Shown one piece after another: positions 36,843-48,724 of a stretch of 64,000 bases of DNA. Under the pieces are notes generated by a model. That model was not told the origin of the DNA and did no database searches. It saw only the letters and a program-made list of their open reading frames with translations. Location: assembly GCF_003945595.2 (NCBI RefSeq), contig NW_024104532.1:3161501-3225500 (forward strand), given 5' to 3'. Position numbers and translations under genes: made by a program. The stretch's first letter is position 1. Each line of letters starts with the position of its first letter. This DNA comes from Pipra filicauda (lineage: Eukaryota > Chordata > Aves > Passeriformes > Pipridae).

Positions 36843-36867
36843 AGACATGTCTGAGGCTGACATGTAA
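36843..36867. promoter_or_regulatory. p53-family response-element-like sequence
   Basis: AGACATGTCT (36843-36852) matches the p53 half-site RRRCWWGYYY at every position and is centred in a 14-bp palindrome TCAGACATGTCTGA. After a 5-base spacer, TGACATGTAA (36858-36867) matches 7 of 10 positions. This is sequence resemblance only. Confidence 0.35.
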
Positions 36868-39800
36868 GGTGTCATCTCACATGGGATGATGGCTGATGAT
36901 CAACTGCCAGCATGTAGGTCCATCACCATCCTCTTGGTGATGGCCAAGAGGACTGGGCTGTCTCCATTTACAGCTGTTGCCTTGACATATTCCTGAACTT
37001 TAGCTACTTTCTTGTATTTCAGGGGAAGCAAGGAAAGGAAAACTGTTTGTTCCATTTTTTTTGCCTCCAGCAAATCTGAAAAGTAACAGTTACATTCACA
37101 AGTTGAGAGACTTCTTGCATGACCACTTAATTTGGGGAAAACAGCATATATTGGAACCAAACTAAAAAGGTTTGGGTTTTTTTTTAAGAATTAGTCAGCC
37201 TCAGTTTCCCTCCCTTCTGCCTCCAGCAACAAGCAGATTAGGCAGAGCTGCCAGAGATGCCTTTTATCTCCCCATTGCTCTTTGCAGCTGTCTGTTGGAC
37301 TCGTGCTGTTGAAAAACTGAACTTTTTATCTTTCAGTTGGTAAGAATTAGTGGTTTTCTGCTCTCAGACTGCACAAGAACAATTTTCTCCAGGCTACCTT
37401 AGAAAGACTGAACTTCACAGGATCAGTGTGTAGCACTGATAAATCCACTATCTGTGGTTTCCCATCTGTTAACTGCTCCTTAGTCTGGATATCCAGCTCC
37501 ATGTTTGAAATTCATTGGATAGAGTTTTGTAGTGAGCAGACTTCAAATCACTGCTGCTTTGCTTCTTGAATTTGATTCAATAAATAAGGACAGTTCAAGA
37601 AATAAAGATGACCTCTTATGCTTAAGTATTTGATGCCAGAGAAAACCACTGAACGTATGCAGTGACATGAGGCCTGATTCTTCTTTGCATGAATCAGTCC
37701 CATGCTGATGTAAAGCACTTTCTCCATCTCTCACATAGCCCTCTGTAAACCCACTCCTTTAAGGGATGGTTTAGTCTGGTCCTTCTCTGAGGAGCTCTCT
37801 CCAGGTGTCGCTTGCAGGGAAAATAGATGGCAACAGCATCACAGAGATGAGCAGAGACTGAGAGCAGAACAAGTCAGGATGGACCTCCTTCACTGAGACC
37901 TGCTGTCCCTCCAGGGTCAGTGACAGCCCAGGTACCCCCAGGGTAACCCAAACAGCTAGGATGTATCAGATGGGGTAATGCCCCAGGACCTCACTGAGAA
38001 AATTGTTTGAACTGAAAAAAACTCTGTTTTCTAAACCTGTAGGTTTTACTCTGAAACACTGCTACCTGTTTCAGAGATGGTTCTGTTGCTGCTCATCCTT
38101 CCTTTGTGGCTTTTCATTCAGCTTTTCTGATCTGATGCAGTCAATGGCAACTCTCCTATTGACTCTGATGGGGCTTTATATCAGCACTTAATTGATTTAC
38201 AAGCTCTTTTCGTAAAGCAGTTACAAGTACACATTATTAGATACACCTGATAATTTAGTCATGCTCTCACATCACCACATCTAGATGCCTCAAAATACAA
38301 GGGGCATCATGCAGGAAATGTAAGGTTTTATCTGTTTGAGTCTCCTCTGGCCTGGGAGAGGCCATTTCCATCTATGGAGCAACTGAACATTGATGCGTGT
38401 GATTTCACCAGTTCTATTCTGCTTTTAGCTGCTAAATGCAGCAACCCTGGTTGTATTAGTCATGAGACATGTAGATTAACAAAGTGAGAGGGTGAAACTT
38501 GTACTGGCCTCACTATCTGTCTGGCCAGTAAAGGTAACTCTATGGACATTTCTTTCTCATGATTTCTCCTTTACCATATTATGTAGTTACAGGTCACAAA
38601 ACAAAAACCTCTTTTTTTAGTGTGTGTATATGCACTTCCTTTCACTTCTGCTCCTGGAAACATTAAATTGGCACCATAGTTTTCTGGAACTATATTTTAC
38701 ATTTTTACTGTCTTTCCTAAAATCAATACACCCTTGTAGCAAAGTCTTATTTACAGGTGATAAGCAGGAAGGAACTGCAAAGCTGTTGCATTCAGTGATG
38801 CTCAGGAGTTTTGATAAGGTGGTAAATTTTTTGAGAGACAGGCAGTGAAATCCTGAAAAGCCCTGGGGTGATTTCTTGAATTTGAGATTCGAGATATTGT
38901 AGTGAAACCAAGAGATTTTATTGAATATTTGAACTTAATAAGTATTTATATGCAGAAAGGATGCTCTCCGTGTCCTCATTGAATAATTAAATAAATCTTT
39001 TTCATACCATTAGGTTGCACTGGTGGACAGCATACACCACTTCTGTGTTTAAAATCTTTTTAATGGTGGTTAATCCTTCAGTCTTTGATTTGCTGAGCGA
39101 CTGCCATTTTAAAAATCCTCATGGAAGAAGGAAAAGAGAAGCGGCCAAGGGGAAAGAAAAATAATAAAGTGTCAGGATAGTGTGAGAAATGCCCTGGGGA
39201 GGTGGCAAACACTTCTGCAATTAGTGGTGTGAAAATGGTAGATTTGTTAGCGGTTTCCATGCATTATTAATAGCAGCAGAAGCAAGAGCTGCCCACTGTT
39301 CTCTCTCCTGATAGGGATAGTTTTCTTATTTTTACCTTGTTTTGCTTCCCAGCTGGTCACGTTATCTGACACACTGGCTTCATTTCAAGCCTGGCTGGGA
39401 AAGTTGTCCTGGGCACTCACTTAGAGCATCAGCAATTTCCTTTCCTCCTCAGCCAACTGCTTGGCAGCCACGTCTGAGAGGAGATGGCCCCTGCCCCAGC
39501 CCAGATAAGATAATCCCCTGCCTGCCTGGCAGAGCTGAGGCTTCGTGATGGCTTCAGGTGCTGTGAGAGATGGTTGTCCCACACCTTTTCTGTCTTTTCT
39601 GTATATTGCCTTAATCCTTCACAAGCTTGACCTCAGCACACTCGTGCAGTGACAGGAGTCTCTGAGTGAGCAATAATCTTCCCTCCTGCTCTTGTAGCCT
39701 GTTTAGTCTGCCCACATTATCTCCCTGCTGCAAACAGGGACATTAATATATACCTACCTCCTCCTAGAAACAGGGCTGACCGTATATACCTGCCTCCATC

Positions 39801-40588
39801 ACACCTTTCCCTGTGATTCAGAGATGCACCTGCTCTGAATACATTCTCAGCTCCCCTTTTCCCCTCCTACCAGCCAAGCACCAGCCTCTCTGCACTCATT
39901 GGAACCTCCTGCTCCTCCCCACCACAAATCACTGCATTCAGTTTCCAGCCCTCAACACAAGGGATCCAATACTGTACCTGCTGTACTCCACGTTGCACCT
40001 TTCCCCTCAATCTGGAGTGCTTTGAAGCACAGCTAAGGAGAACTTAATAATGGCACCATCTGGGCACTAAGCTGCATCTTCTCACACGATTTGTCCCACC
40101 AACAGTGCTGTTATAAGAAGGTGGTACACGCACAAATGCGCCATAACACACAATAGGTTTGTTGCTGTAACTTGTTATGCTGGTACAAAGAACACCCGAG
40201 GTGGTAGCTGCCTGCTCTCACATCAGTTTTGTACTGGTACCCCAATAAATAAGGTACACAAAGCACAGACACCTTAAGCTATGGGGTAGTTGGCTGAATT
40301 TCCAGAAGACAAAGAGCTGTCTCTGAGCTACGTTTCACTAATGAAGTCCCTCTCTAGTGATCATCTGTAGAGAAAATGGTGCAAGCCCAGTCCTTCCTCT
40401 GTAAAACAGCACCTGGTGCTATGTGAGGGTCTGTCTCAGCCCACCACTTCAGTTCCCTTATATAGCTTCGCTGGGTGGGTCCCCAATTCTCACTGGGCGA
40501 ACTGGGAGGGAGAAAAATGATGTGAAATTCAGGTTTACCAAAAGATGGGGCTAGAGACCTCCTTCCCCAAAAAAGATGCTGCCCAGCT

Positions 40589-40602
40589 GGTACCCGGGTA
40601 CC
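40589..40602. repeat. Perfect 14-bp palindrome GGTACCCGGGTACC
   Basis: A GC-rich self-complementary word with two nested CpG-containing cores. It looks like a polylinker, but the flanks are ordinary bird-like DNA, so I treat it as natural. Confidence 0.8.
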
Positions 40603-43600
40603 TGCCTGAGCCCTACAGCAGCTCTGGGGCCCTGAGTACCTACAGACAGTGCTAGAAAGCTTCACATTTTCAAGCTGCCAGGCTTCAGGAGCTGTTCTGC
40701 TAAAAGGCAAGTATGGGCAACTATAGAGCCATTGTGTTTATACTTCAGCAAGACACAACTAGACATTTTGGGCCTCCTGGATATATGCCTTTAAATTCTG
40801 ATTTATTCAAACAGGAGGGGCAGCATCCTTTGAGCATGTTTATTCAGTAACAGCACAAAACAAAAACTAATTAGGTCAGTTCAGCTTGAAGAGGAACTGT
40901 AATTTTCTAGCAGCTCAGTCTTTAAAGTAAAATTAGTTTATTATGCTGTGTGAAAACCTGCTACTAGAATCACCCTGTACAATTAGACCTATATTTCTCA
41001 CCAAAAATGTTCTTTTGATTAGTGCCACAGATACCCAAAGGCAGGTATCTCCTCTGAGGTCCTTTACAGCTCTTCACTGAAGATGTACTGAGATGTATGT
41101 GAGAACAGGCCACTGGCTTCTTGTCTTGCATTCACAAGGACCCTTGCATACCATTGATTTTTTTTTTTTCCTTTATTTTCCTCAGAGAGAAATAAATGTT
41201 ACTTGTCACAGTATAACTCCTCCATCTTCAAAGCACCTTGGCAGTCTTGAAAATCTGGCTAGATTTGTGCTGTAGTTGGGTAGATTTGCCTTCTCGCTGT
41301 GTAACATGATTTATCTGGTCAAAGCAGAGATGGATTGACAAAACTGCTGTGTGGAAGAGGGAAGTGTTCTTTATCACTGCTTTTGCAATATAGATTTTAC
41401 AAGTTGACAACAGGGCTTAATCTCTGAATAAGCAAAGTTAAGTTCCAAACAAGTGCAGTTCATCTTTGTTCACAGGCTTGTAGTGAAATGCTCTACAGGC
41501 AGGATGGATTATAACAAACTAGTAAAGCCAGCAGCTGAATTTTCAGGGCTGTCTGGCTCTGGTGTTTGCTCTAATACATTGCTAAATTGTTGGCTCTTTG
41601 TGCAGCCCTTAAAGGCAAGTACACACATAAGCCCTTGCAAGATCAGGGTTGGAATCAGGCCTCCAGCTCCTGTTGTGGTGGGAACAGGGTGCCTACTACT
41701 TAAGCTGCTTTCAAAATCCTGTCAGCTTCTGTACTATCCATTAACCTGCTGACACAAAACTGATAGCAAGATCTGTTTGCACTGAACTGTTTCTTTCATT
41801 ATGTACATGTTAGCATTCAAAACCATTGAGTCATTCATAATATGACTCCTGTGTTTTTTCTGCTGGGTGCAAATATCATCCCTGAACTGTCACAGGCAAA
41901 GATGGAAAGAAAAGTTGGTGTCAGCCTTAATTCTGTCTTTCCTGGAGGCTTAAATTCAAGATAGACCTTTCATGCCACTGGGATGACTTTTGGATTTCAG
42001 CCTCCAGGAAGAAGAGATCAGCGTGATTTTTACAACAAGTAACTTATTTGAACGACTGCTGTCAGTGTTCATAGACACAGAACTTGAAATATTCTGCTGT
42101 TTGCAAAGTTCACATACTTCTTTGTATGCTGTTTCTAAGCAAATCTATTGGAGCTCATCTTCCTAAAAATAAACCAACAGATGCAGCCCAATATGTCTGA
42201 GCTCCTCTAAAATATACACTGAGCACACAGTATCTGAGACACATTACTATGAAGAACTGGGAAAATATGCCTTAAAAGTGTTTGTGGGTATCTGAGCATA
42301 TAAAATCTGGTAGTCTGTGAACCTTCACATTGAAGAGTTGATTCAAGATGAGCCTTTCTCCTGATACTGATGGGATTGAATCTTAAGTATCTGCACAAGC
42401 AATAGATGCCCTGTTTGCAGAAGTGTTTACTGAATGCAATTAGTTTGGGAGGATATTCACACTTCCTTTTCATTTTTATTTGGTAGACTTAGTCATGTCA
42501 ACTGGCAGATAAGTGAGGAAGAGAACTTTTACCTGCTATTAAATATCAGGAAGAAAAGACCATGTTAAATGCCTCATTGACTGGTTCCAGACCTGGTATT
42601 TAATGAGAGCTGGGCACTACCCAGGCAAGCCAGCTGACAAAGCATGTGGCAAAGTTGGTGATGCCAACGCCTTCAGAAAGGGTAATGGCTAAGAATTGAA
42701 CTCCAAAGCAGTGTGATCAGTAAAAGGGACAGTTTAGGGAGGGTATCAGGTATGCTGTATTCAGCCCAGGCAGTTGTGGCCCAGGGTAATTGAGGAAGCA
42801 GTGTGGTCACAGGTAGGAGGACATTCCTGCTTGGACAAAAATGTGAAGTGGCCCCACTCTGAGTCTGGAAAGAGTTGAAGAAAATTAATCTGACCTTCTG
42901 GACCACATAATAAAGGGAGATAAACACTTAAGGAGGAAAATATATTAAAAAAAAAACACTTTAACAATGTCTGTTGGTAGCAACAGCACTATATCTAGTG
43001 AAAATGTAATAAGCTACAAGATGAAATGCGTATCATCTTTGCACCATGAGGCAGGCTGAGATTGCTTGCGAGGTACAGCAGAGAGATTTGCACAAACACA
43101 TGGGTAAAAGCAGTGTTGTCTGGGCTTCAAGTTCAATTCCTGCTATTCAGCTACATAAAATTATCTAAATCCTATCTTGCAGTTGACAGGCACCAGGGCA
43201 AGGTCAGTTAATCACAGTGGAGCGGTGGAGGAAGGGAAGGGTTACTCTGATATACACGGTTCAGAAACAAGAGCAGATTTGCCAGGGTTTCAGCTGATCG
43301 TTGCTTTTCCTATCTCACAATATTAAAATCAGCTCCGTGTGGGAGGTGAACATGTAGAGATGAAGCCCTTGCTTGGCTATACATGAGGCAGGGAGCCATC
43401 GTGAGGTTCTGAAAGGATTTACTTTGCTTGCAAGGAGGAGAAGAATTACTGTGACTAATTGTAGGGTCTTGGACTGCAATTTAGACCCGAACCACGTTAA
43501 AGAAGCAAAATTTTTCTAGGATAAGGACAGCGATCAACCAGTTTGGGCAGAGAATTTCTGAAAGGAAAAGGGGAAAGGTCAGGGATAAAAAAAAAAGATT

Positions 43601-43924
43601 AGGAGGTCTGTAAGAGGGAAAAGCACGGGGGGGTTGAGGGGGAGAACACAGATAGATAATGGAAACATGTATTCGCCTAAAATTTCCATTATTGAATCTG
43701 ATAATCACACAGTTAGGGCTCAAAAGACTCAGAAATTATTACATAATCCATCCTCCTGTCTCAAAGCAGGATTAGTTATACCTCTGCCACTCCTGGCAGA
43801 TTTCTGTTTGCCTGTTGCTGAAGGTCATTCAGCAATGAATTCTTCACAGTCTCTGCAGGAAGTCTTCTCTGCAGCTTTACTACCTATTGAAAGCTTTTCC
43901 TAAAGCCTACCCAAAACACCTTGC

Positions 43925-44735
43925 AGTAATTTGAGCTAATTCTTGTCCTAGCCAGCACAAACACAAATAGTCTGTTCCTTTATCATTGCAGCTCTCTTCA
44001 GTGTTTGAAGCTTGTAATATTCTCTCAATGTTTTTCTTTATGCGCATTAGTCTTTTGTTCAAGATTGGATTTTTCTTCCAGCCTTTAGGCTGTATTTATT
44101 TGCTTCTGCACTCTATCTGCTTGATCCATGCCTTTTATCTGAAGTCTGGTATCCAAAACTGTGCAAGCACAGATGACTCCAGCTACAGCTTTTCCAGGAG
44201 AGGATAGAAATAGTTCAAGGCTCTCAGTGACTCTGTGTATCTTTGTATGAGGTTGGTTTTTCTTATCATGGTGGAACACTATTGCTTTGTTATGATCTGT
44301 CTTTCTTGTCATGAGAGGCCCAAAAGTGAACACAGGGCTTGAGGTGCAGCCTGACCAGTGCTGAGCACAGGGGGACAATCACTGCCCTAGTGCTGCTGGC
44401 CACACTATTTCTGTTACAAGCCATGGCCTGGAGCACTGCATGGGGTTGTTGTGAGCCAAGTGCAGGGCTCAGTACTTCACTTTATTGAACCTCACAGCAC
44501 TGGCCTTGACCCACTGATCCAGCCTGTCCAGATCCCTCTGCAGAACCTCTCTACCCTCCAGCAAATCAACACTCTGACCCAACCTGGTGTAGTCTGAGAG
44601 CTGACTGAAGGTGCACTCAATCTCCTTGTCCAGATCATTGATAAAGATACTAAACAGAACTGGCCTCAATACTGAGCCCTGGGGATCACCACTGGTGACC
44701 CACCACCAGCTGGATTTAACTCCATTCCTCATAGG
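43925..44735 (-). mobile_element. Old CR1 LINE, antisense: RT fragment plus 3' region with internal deletion
   Basis: Minus-strand CR1. The high-coordinate end (44,470-44,735) encodes part of the reverse transcriptase. The low-coordinate part carries CR1 3' blocks on the + strand: 'CCTTTATCATTGCAGCTCTC' (43.98 kb), 'GATGACTCCAGCTACAG' (44.17 kb), 'GGCCCAAAAGTGAACACAGG' (44.32 kb), 'CTGACCAGTGCTGAGCACAG' (44.35 kb) and 'GTGCTGCTGGCCACACTATT' (44.39 kb). Between 'CACACTATTTCTGTTACA' and 'GCATGGGGTTGTTGTGA', about 100 or more bases expected in CR1 are missing, so there is an internal deletion near 44,425. Decay is stronger below 44.31 kb, so this could be two CR1 copies in the same orientation rather than one. 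Confidence 0.8.
44469..44732 (-). pseudogene. CR1 ORF2 reverse-transcriptase palm fragment, inactivated
   Basis: An 87-codon open frame reads [19 protein letters not shown], then [20 protein letters not shown] and later [20 protein letters not shown]. These are hallmark CR1 ORF2 motifs: the PQGSVLGPVLF.IFINDLD block and the RDLDRLD.W block after the catalytic loop. The catalytic F-A-D-D motif expected after SQ is replaced by LSDYT, so one of the two aspartates is gone and the enzyme cannot be active. In a full element the ORF is roughly ten times longer. The frame ends with the CR1 copy at 44,469, and the ATG is internal to the motif region and not a true start. Confidence 0.85.
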
Positions 44736-44739
44736 AACA

Positions 44740-45950
44740 GAAGGGTGGAGGCAGTAACACCAGACAGCTTAGTCAAGCTGAGCTGGCTATGGAGAGCAGC
44801 ATTCCCCATTACCTCTGAAAGACTCCTAATAATTTCTGTATCAAATCCCTTTCAAATTACCCAAGTCATTAAAAGGCTGCTTAAACAAGCCGTGGGCAAA
44901 GCTTTACTGGGCATCACTGAACGCAAAGAGCTGTACAACATGGAGGTAGTGAATGTGCAAGGGTGGACATGGGCCTGCCAGCTGCCTCAAAAAAAAACAT
45001 TTTCTACTGCCCTGTTGGCAATTTATTCTGTGAATAGGGGAAACAGGGGAAAATGATGGCTGTGATGCTGAGTCACAGAGCTGAAGGATGCTCTGTGCAC
45101 ACATGCAGGTAGGCAGTGCTGTGAGACTTCCCCGGGCTCTCCCATCCAGCTCCAGGGCATCTCCTGGAGCAGCACTGGGTGGGCTGATGGCCCAGACCTT
45201 TCACCATCTGAAATGAAAGGCGCAGTAATTGGACAGGACAGAATTCACACTGCTTTCAGTGTCTGCAGAAAGCTATCTTAAAAACAAATACGACGACTCC
45301 TGGAAAACAAAGCAAAGGTAAAATGCCCAAAGCAGCTCTCTGCACAAAGCAAACAGACAGGATTAAATGCCTCTTGCTTGGACTGATGAGTAGAATGGGA
45401 GAATAATGGAAAGAAAGTATTAAGGGTTAAGAAAGAAAGGGGGAAAGAAGTCTTTTATGTAGGTATTAAGGGTTTAACCCAGTAAATCTTCCTCTTTCTC
45501 TTATTTCTGGGATAAAAATAAGACCACTCAGAGAGCTTAGGGGCTAGATTTGAGAAGACAGCCGTGAGTGTAAGGATGCTCAGACACAACTGGGGACTGT
45601 AGAAATCCCTAAGCTGCTTTTTCTTAGGAGAAATAAAAAAAATTACCACTTAAGAAGGCTTATGATGTATCTGCATTTTTAGCTGACTACAGTTTTTAAA
45701 AATGGCTTCACAGTGGGCTTTGTTTACTTAAATACAGCCAAATCTTTCACTGTCAGGAGCAAAAATTGAGGCATTTGGCCTCTATTTGTCATGCAGCTGC
45801 TTTCTGTGGTCAGTACCTGGGGAAAGTGGTCTTTTCCAGGCTAAAAATGGAGTCCAAGGGTGAGTAACCCTCTGCAAGTGCTTGCCTCATTACTGCTATG
45901 GGGAATCTGTCCCACTAACTCAGAGGAAAGAGATACCAGGTTTCATACAG
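44740..45950. other. Non-genic sequence
   Basis: No gene is supported. The 103-codon frame at 44745-45056 begins right at the CR1 edge and resembles nothing. A purine-rich patch with GAAAG and GGGAAAG words lies at 45.39-45.45 kb. Confidence 0.5.
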
Positions 45951-45953
45951 GTA

Positions 45954-46155
45954 AAAAATTAAATTGTGAGGGTGGGGAGGCCCTGGCACAGGTTGCCCAG
46001 AGAAGCTGTGGCTGCCCCATCCCTGGAAGTGTCCAAGGCCATGTTTGATGGGACTCTGAGCAACCTGGTCTAGTGGAAGGTGTCCCTGTCCATGGCAGGG
46101 GGATGGAATGAGATGATCTTTAAGGTCCCTTTCAACTAAATCCAGTCTGTGAGTC
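45954..46155 (+). mobile_element. CR1 LINE 3' end
   Basis: A sense CR1 tail: 'GGCCCTGGCACAGGTTGCCC', 'GAGAAGCTGTGGCTGCCCCA', 'CCTGGAAGTGTCCAAGGCCA', 'CTAGTGGAAGGTGTCCCTG', 'GGAATGAGATGATCTTTAAG' and a degraded terminal repeat. It is close in sequence to the copy at 35.07 kb and is non-coding. Confidence 0.92.
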
Positions 46156-46157
46156 TT

Positions 46158-48590
46158 ACTCATGGTGAGACAGACTCGACACAGCTGTGCTCTACTTTCC
46201 CCATTAAAGTAAGAAAATGGAGCTGCTCAGGAGATCTGCACAGAGTGTATGTGAGGAGCTGCTCTAAGACTCAGTTTTATGACCAGAATCACATTTGAAA
46301 CAGGTTCCTGTTAAGACAGGAAATACTGTTCTTCCTGAAAAAAAGAAAAAAAAAACAACAAAAACCAGGCCTGTTCCATCATGTACTTGGGGTAATTTGC
46401 ATTTTATGCCAGCAGTAAAGCACAGCAGAGTTATAGAGAATCTGCCAACCTGTTTATTGGGCTTAAAATCTGACTTCCCTCTGCTGCTTTGTCATGAGCA
46501 ATAAATGAACATTCTCTGAGCTGCACCCATTGCAGCCAGTACAGCCCAGGGTGCTGCTCTGTGGGGAGAGGTTGGATAATCTGTGTTCTAGACTAAATGT
46601 GTTGATTAAAGTAATGTTGGGCAGAACATCAATGACAGCTTCAGTGTCCTCATCCAGAGGAGTTTGTGGCTTTCAGTACAGCTGAGTTGATTCTGGGACA
46701 GACATGGGTCAGTCACCTCATCTGATCAACTGGTTTGCTTCACAGGCTCATAAAATGCTTTGTGAGCTGCAAAATCCTCTAAGCCTTCCTTCTAAAGAAA
46801 GAGAAATCATTCTTTCTTGGAACAGAGAAAATAGATTTTCTTTTAGGAACAGAGTATTTTTTTTTCTTTTTCTTTTTTTTTTTTTCCTTTTAGTTACAAT
46901 GCAATATTAACAGCAGTTCAAATCTCAATGGTTCTGGACTATTTTGTTGTTGCAATTAAGAAGTCACTATCAGCTATTATCAGTTATTAGTATTATATTT
47001 TTTTTAATCCAAGTACATGATTTAGAGATGGAAAGAGAGGATTCTTTTTTGCAAGACTGGTCCTTCTCAGTTCCTCCCCAAAAGGAAGATAATTTTGAAG
47101 AGTGAGGAAACTAAGGAAGGATACCTAAGAAAACAGGATTTACTATCAAAATCTGCACTACTATTTCCATATGCAATGCTGATGTAACAGCATGTTAAAT
47201 ATTAGATCATAAAAGTAATCGTAAGAAAAGCAGAGGCCACACTGCAAAAGCATAACTCCAAGCAAAGAAAAGTTCCTTGCACCAATGTTTTTCTAAACAG
47301 AACCTACTTAAAAATTAAATCTTACTCTACTATGTTTATATACTTAGACACACATAAACCCCTGCATTTGTGATTAAATCCAACCATAAAGTCAAAATGC
47401 CCATATTCAACAATATCCCCACAGAACCGTGTCCAGCACTGCTTTGGCTCTGCATCATCCTTCCTTCAGCTTAGCTCTGTTCCTTCTTGCACCGCAACCG
47501 TTGCACTGACTGAGATTTCTCCCACTTAATTTTAGCCATCTAATAATTTGGTACCTTATGTAATACAGTGGTGTAGCTTCCCCTCTGTGGTTAGTGGAGA
47601 CAAAAAGGGGAATGACCTTCTGGAGGTACTTTGTTTGGATAACCACCTTAATAGGTGAGAGACACTCATTTTCACATTTTGGAAAGCTGAGAGAAAGGAT
47701 CCCTGTGCTGTGACAGGGAGAGCAGGGAGACCTTCCTTTGAATTACATGGATTTTGGTAATGCTTGAATGGCTACCACAGACACAGGAAAAGGTAATTCC
47801 TTCTCCTGCAAAGCAGGGGGGGGTGTGGAGCACAAGGCTCAGCTTCCAGCAGGACAGCAGCAGAAACAAGAACAGACTTTGCCTTCAAGTCCCTGGTCCT
47901 TCCACCCAACACAGCCTTATTTCTGTCCCCATCCTTCTACCTCTCCCTGCTGTTTCCAGCTAAGCGTTTATTTATGCCAGGTTTCAGGCAGTTTTCTCTC
48001 TGCTCAGATAATTTCTGCCCTGAAAACAGGTGGACAAAATGATTTGATCCCAGCGGAGCTAAACATCTTTGTGGTTCAGTGAGCTCCTTAGGAGAAATGC
48101 AAGGAGATATGAAGCTCCAGCATCAGTGAGATTACTCGAGCTTAGTGGCTTAAACCAGCAGCTGGTAAGGGCAGCTGTGGAGCACAGCCTGGTTCAAAAG
48201 AAATTCTGTAGTTTGTGTCCCCTCAGAGGAGAAGGGTAGGATGTGACCTACATTAACTAGATTCCAGTTTCATCAATTGTTAAACTTGGAAGAAGAAATG
48301 GGAATTCAGCTGAAGGATTAAATATAAAAGAATATTACAAATAGGAAAGGACAGCACTAAAGAGACAAAGCCACAATTCAATCCATTAAGCAAGGAAAAG
48401 AGAGAACACAATTTACTAAGGGTATTACTATTAAAGAGGATAACCAGGAAAAGAACAACTAACCGGGCAAAGCGAATCTTACTGAAGGGATGAGAAACCT
48501 AGCAGTTGACAGTAGAATGGAGGTTGAAACATTTAATACACTCTTATAGATGTTACCCAGTTGTCACTGAAAAAAGACAATCATCCAGAA
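46158..48590. other. Non-genic sequence
   Basis: No gene is supported. It holds a T-rich pyrimidine tract at 46.86 kb and a G8 run at 47.82 kb. An A-rich, pyrimidine-poor segment at 48.29-48.54 kb lies just before the next CR1. Confidence 0.5.
46856..46892. repeat. Pyrimidine (T/C) tract
   Basis: About 37 bases almost wholly T with scattered C, ending CCTTTTAG. It resembles a splice-acceptor tract, but the downstream DNA has an early stop and no exon character, so I treat it as low complexity. Confidence 0.8.
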
Positions 48591-48597
48591 CCTGAAG

Positions 48598-48722
48598 GGA
48601 GCCAGGTTGGATGGAGTTCTGAGCAACCTGCTCTACTGGAAGGTGTCCCTGCCCACAGCAGGGCGTTGGAATGAGATGATCTTTGAGGTCCCTTCCAAGC
48701 CAAACCATGCTATGATTATTGT
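48598..48722 (+). mobile_element. CR1 LINE 3' terminal fragment
   Basis: The last ~120 bases of a CR1 tail: 'GCCAGGTTGGATGGAGTTCT', 'GAGCAACCTGCTCTACTGG', 'AAGGTGTCCCTGCCCACAGC', 'GGTCCCTTCCAAGCCAAACC' and terminal 'GCTATGATTATTG'. Severely 5'-truncated. Confidence 0.9.
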
Positions 48723-48724
48723 TT

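Larger units (their letters stand above)
35272..43920. other. Non-genic sequence
   Basis: 8.6 kb in which I recognise no gene or transposon. It contains a p53-family-like half-site palindrome at 36.84 kb, a 14-bp palindrome at 40.59 kb, a T12 run with an acceptor-like tract ending at 41,185, and several unsupported frames, the longest being 118 codons (40354-40710, minus). Confidence 0.5.

Noticed and set aside
40589..40602. Cloning polylinker contamination (GGTACCCGGGTACC)
   Set aside because: Both flanks are continuous with ordinary genomic DNA, and no vector sequence adjoins.
40354..40710. 118-codon minus-strand frame
   Set aside because: No motif, and its length is explained by locally higher GC.
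43085..43190. GTTCAATTCC resembling a pol III B box
   Set aside because: The A box fails (TGGGTAAAAGC breaks the pattern) and no SINE body is recognised.
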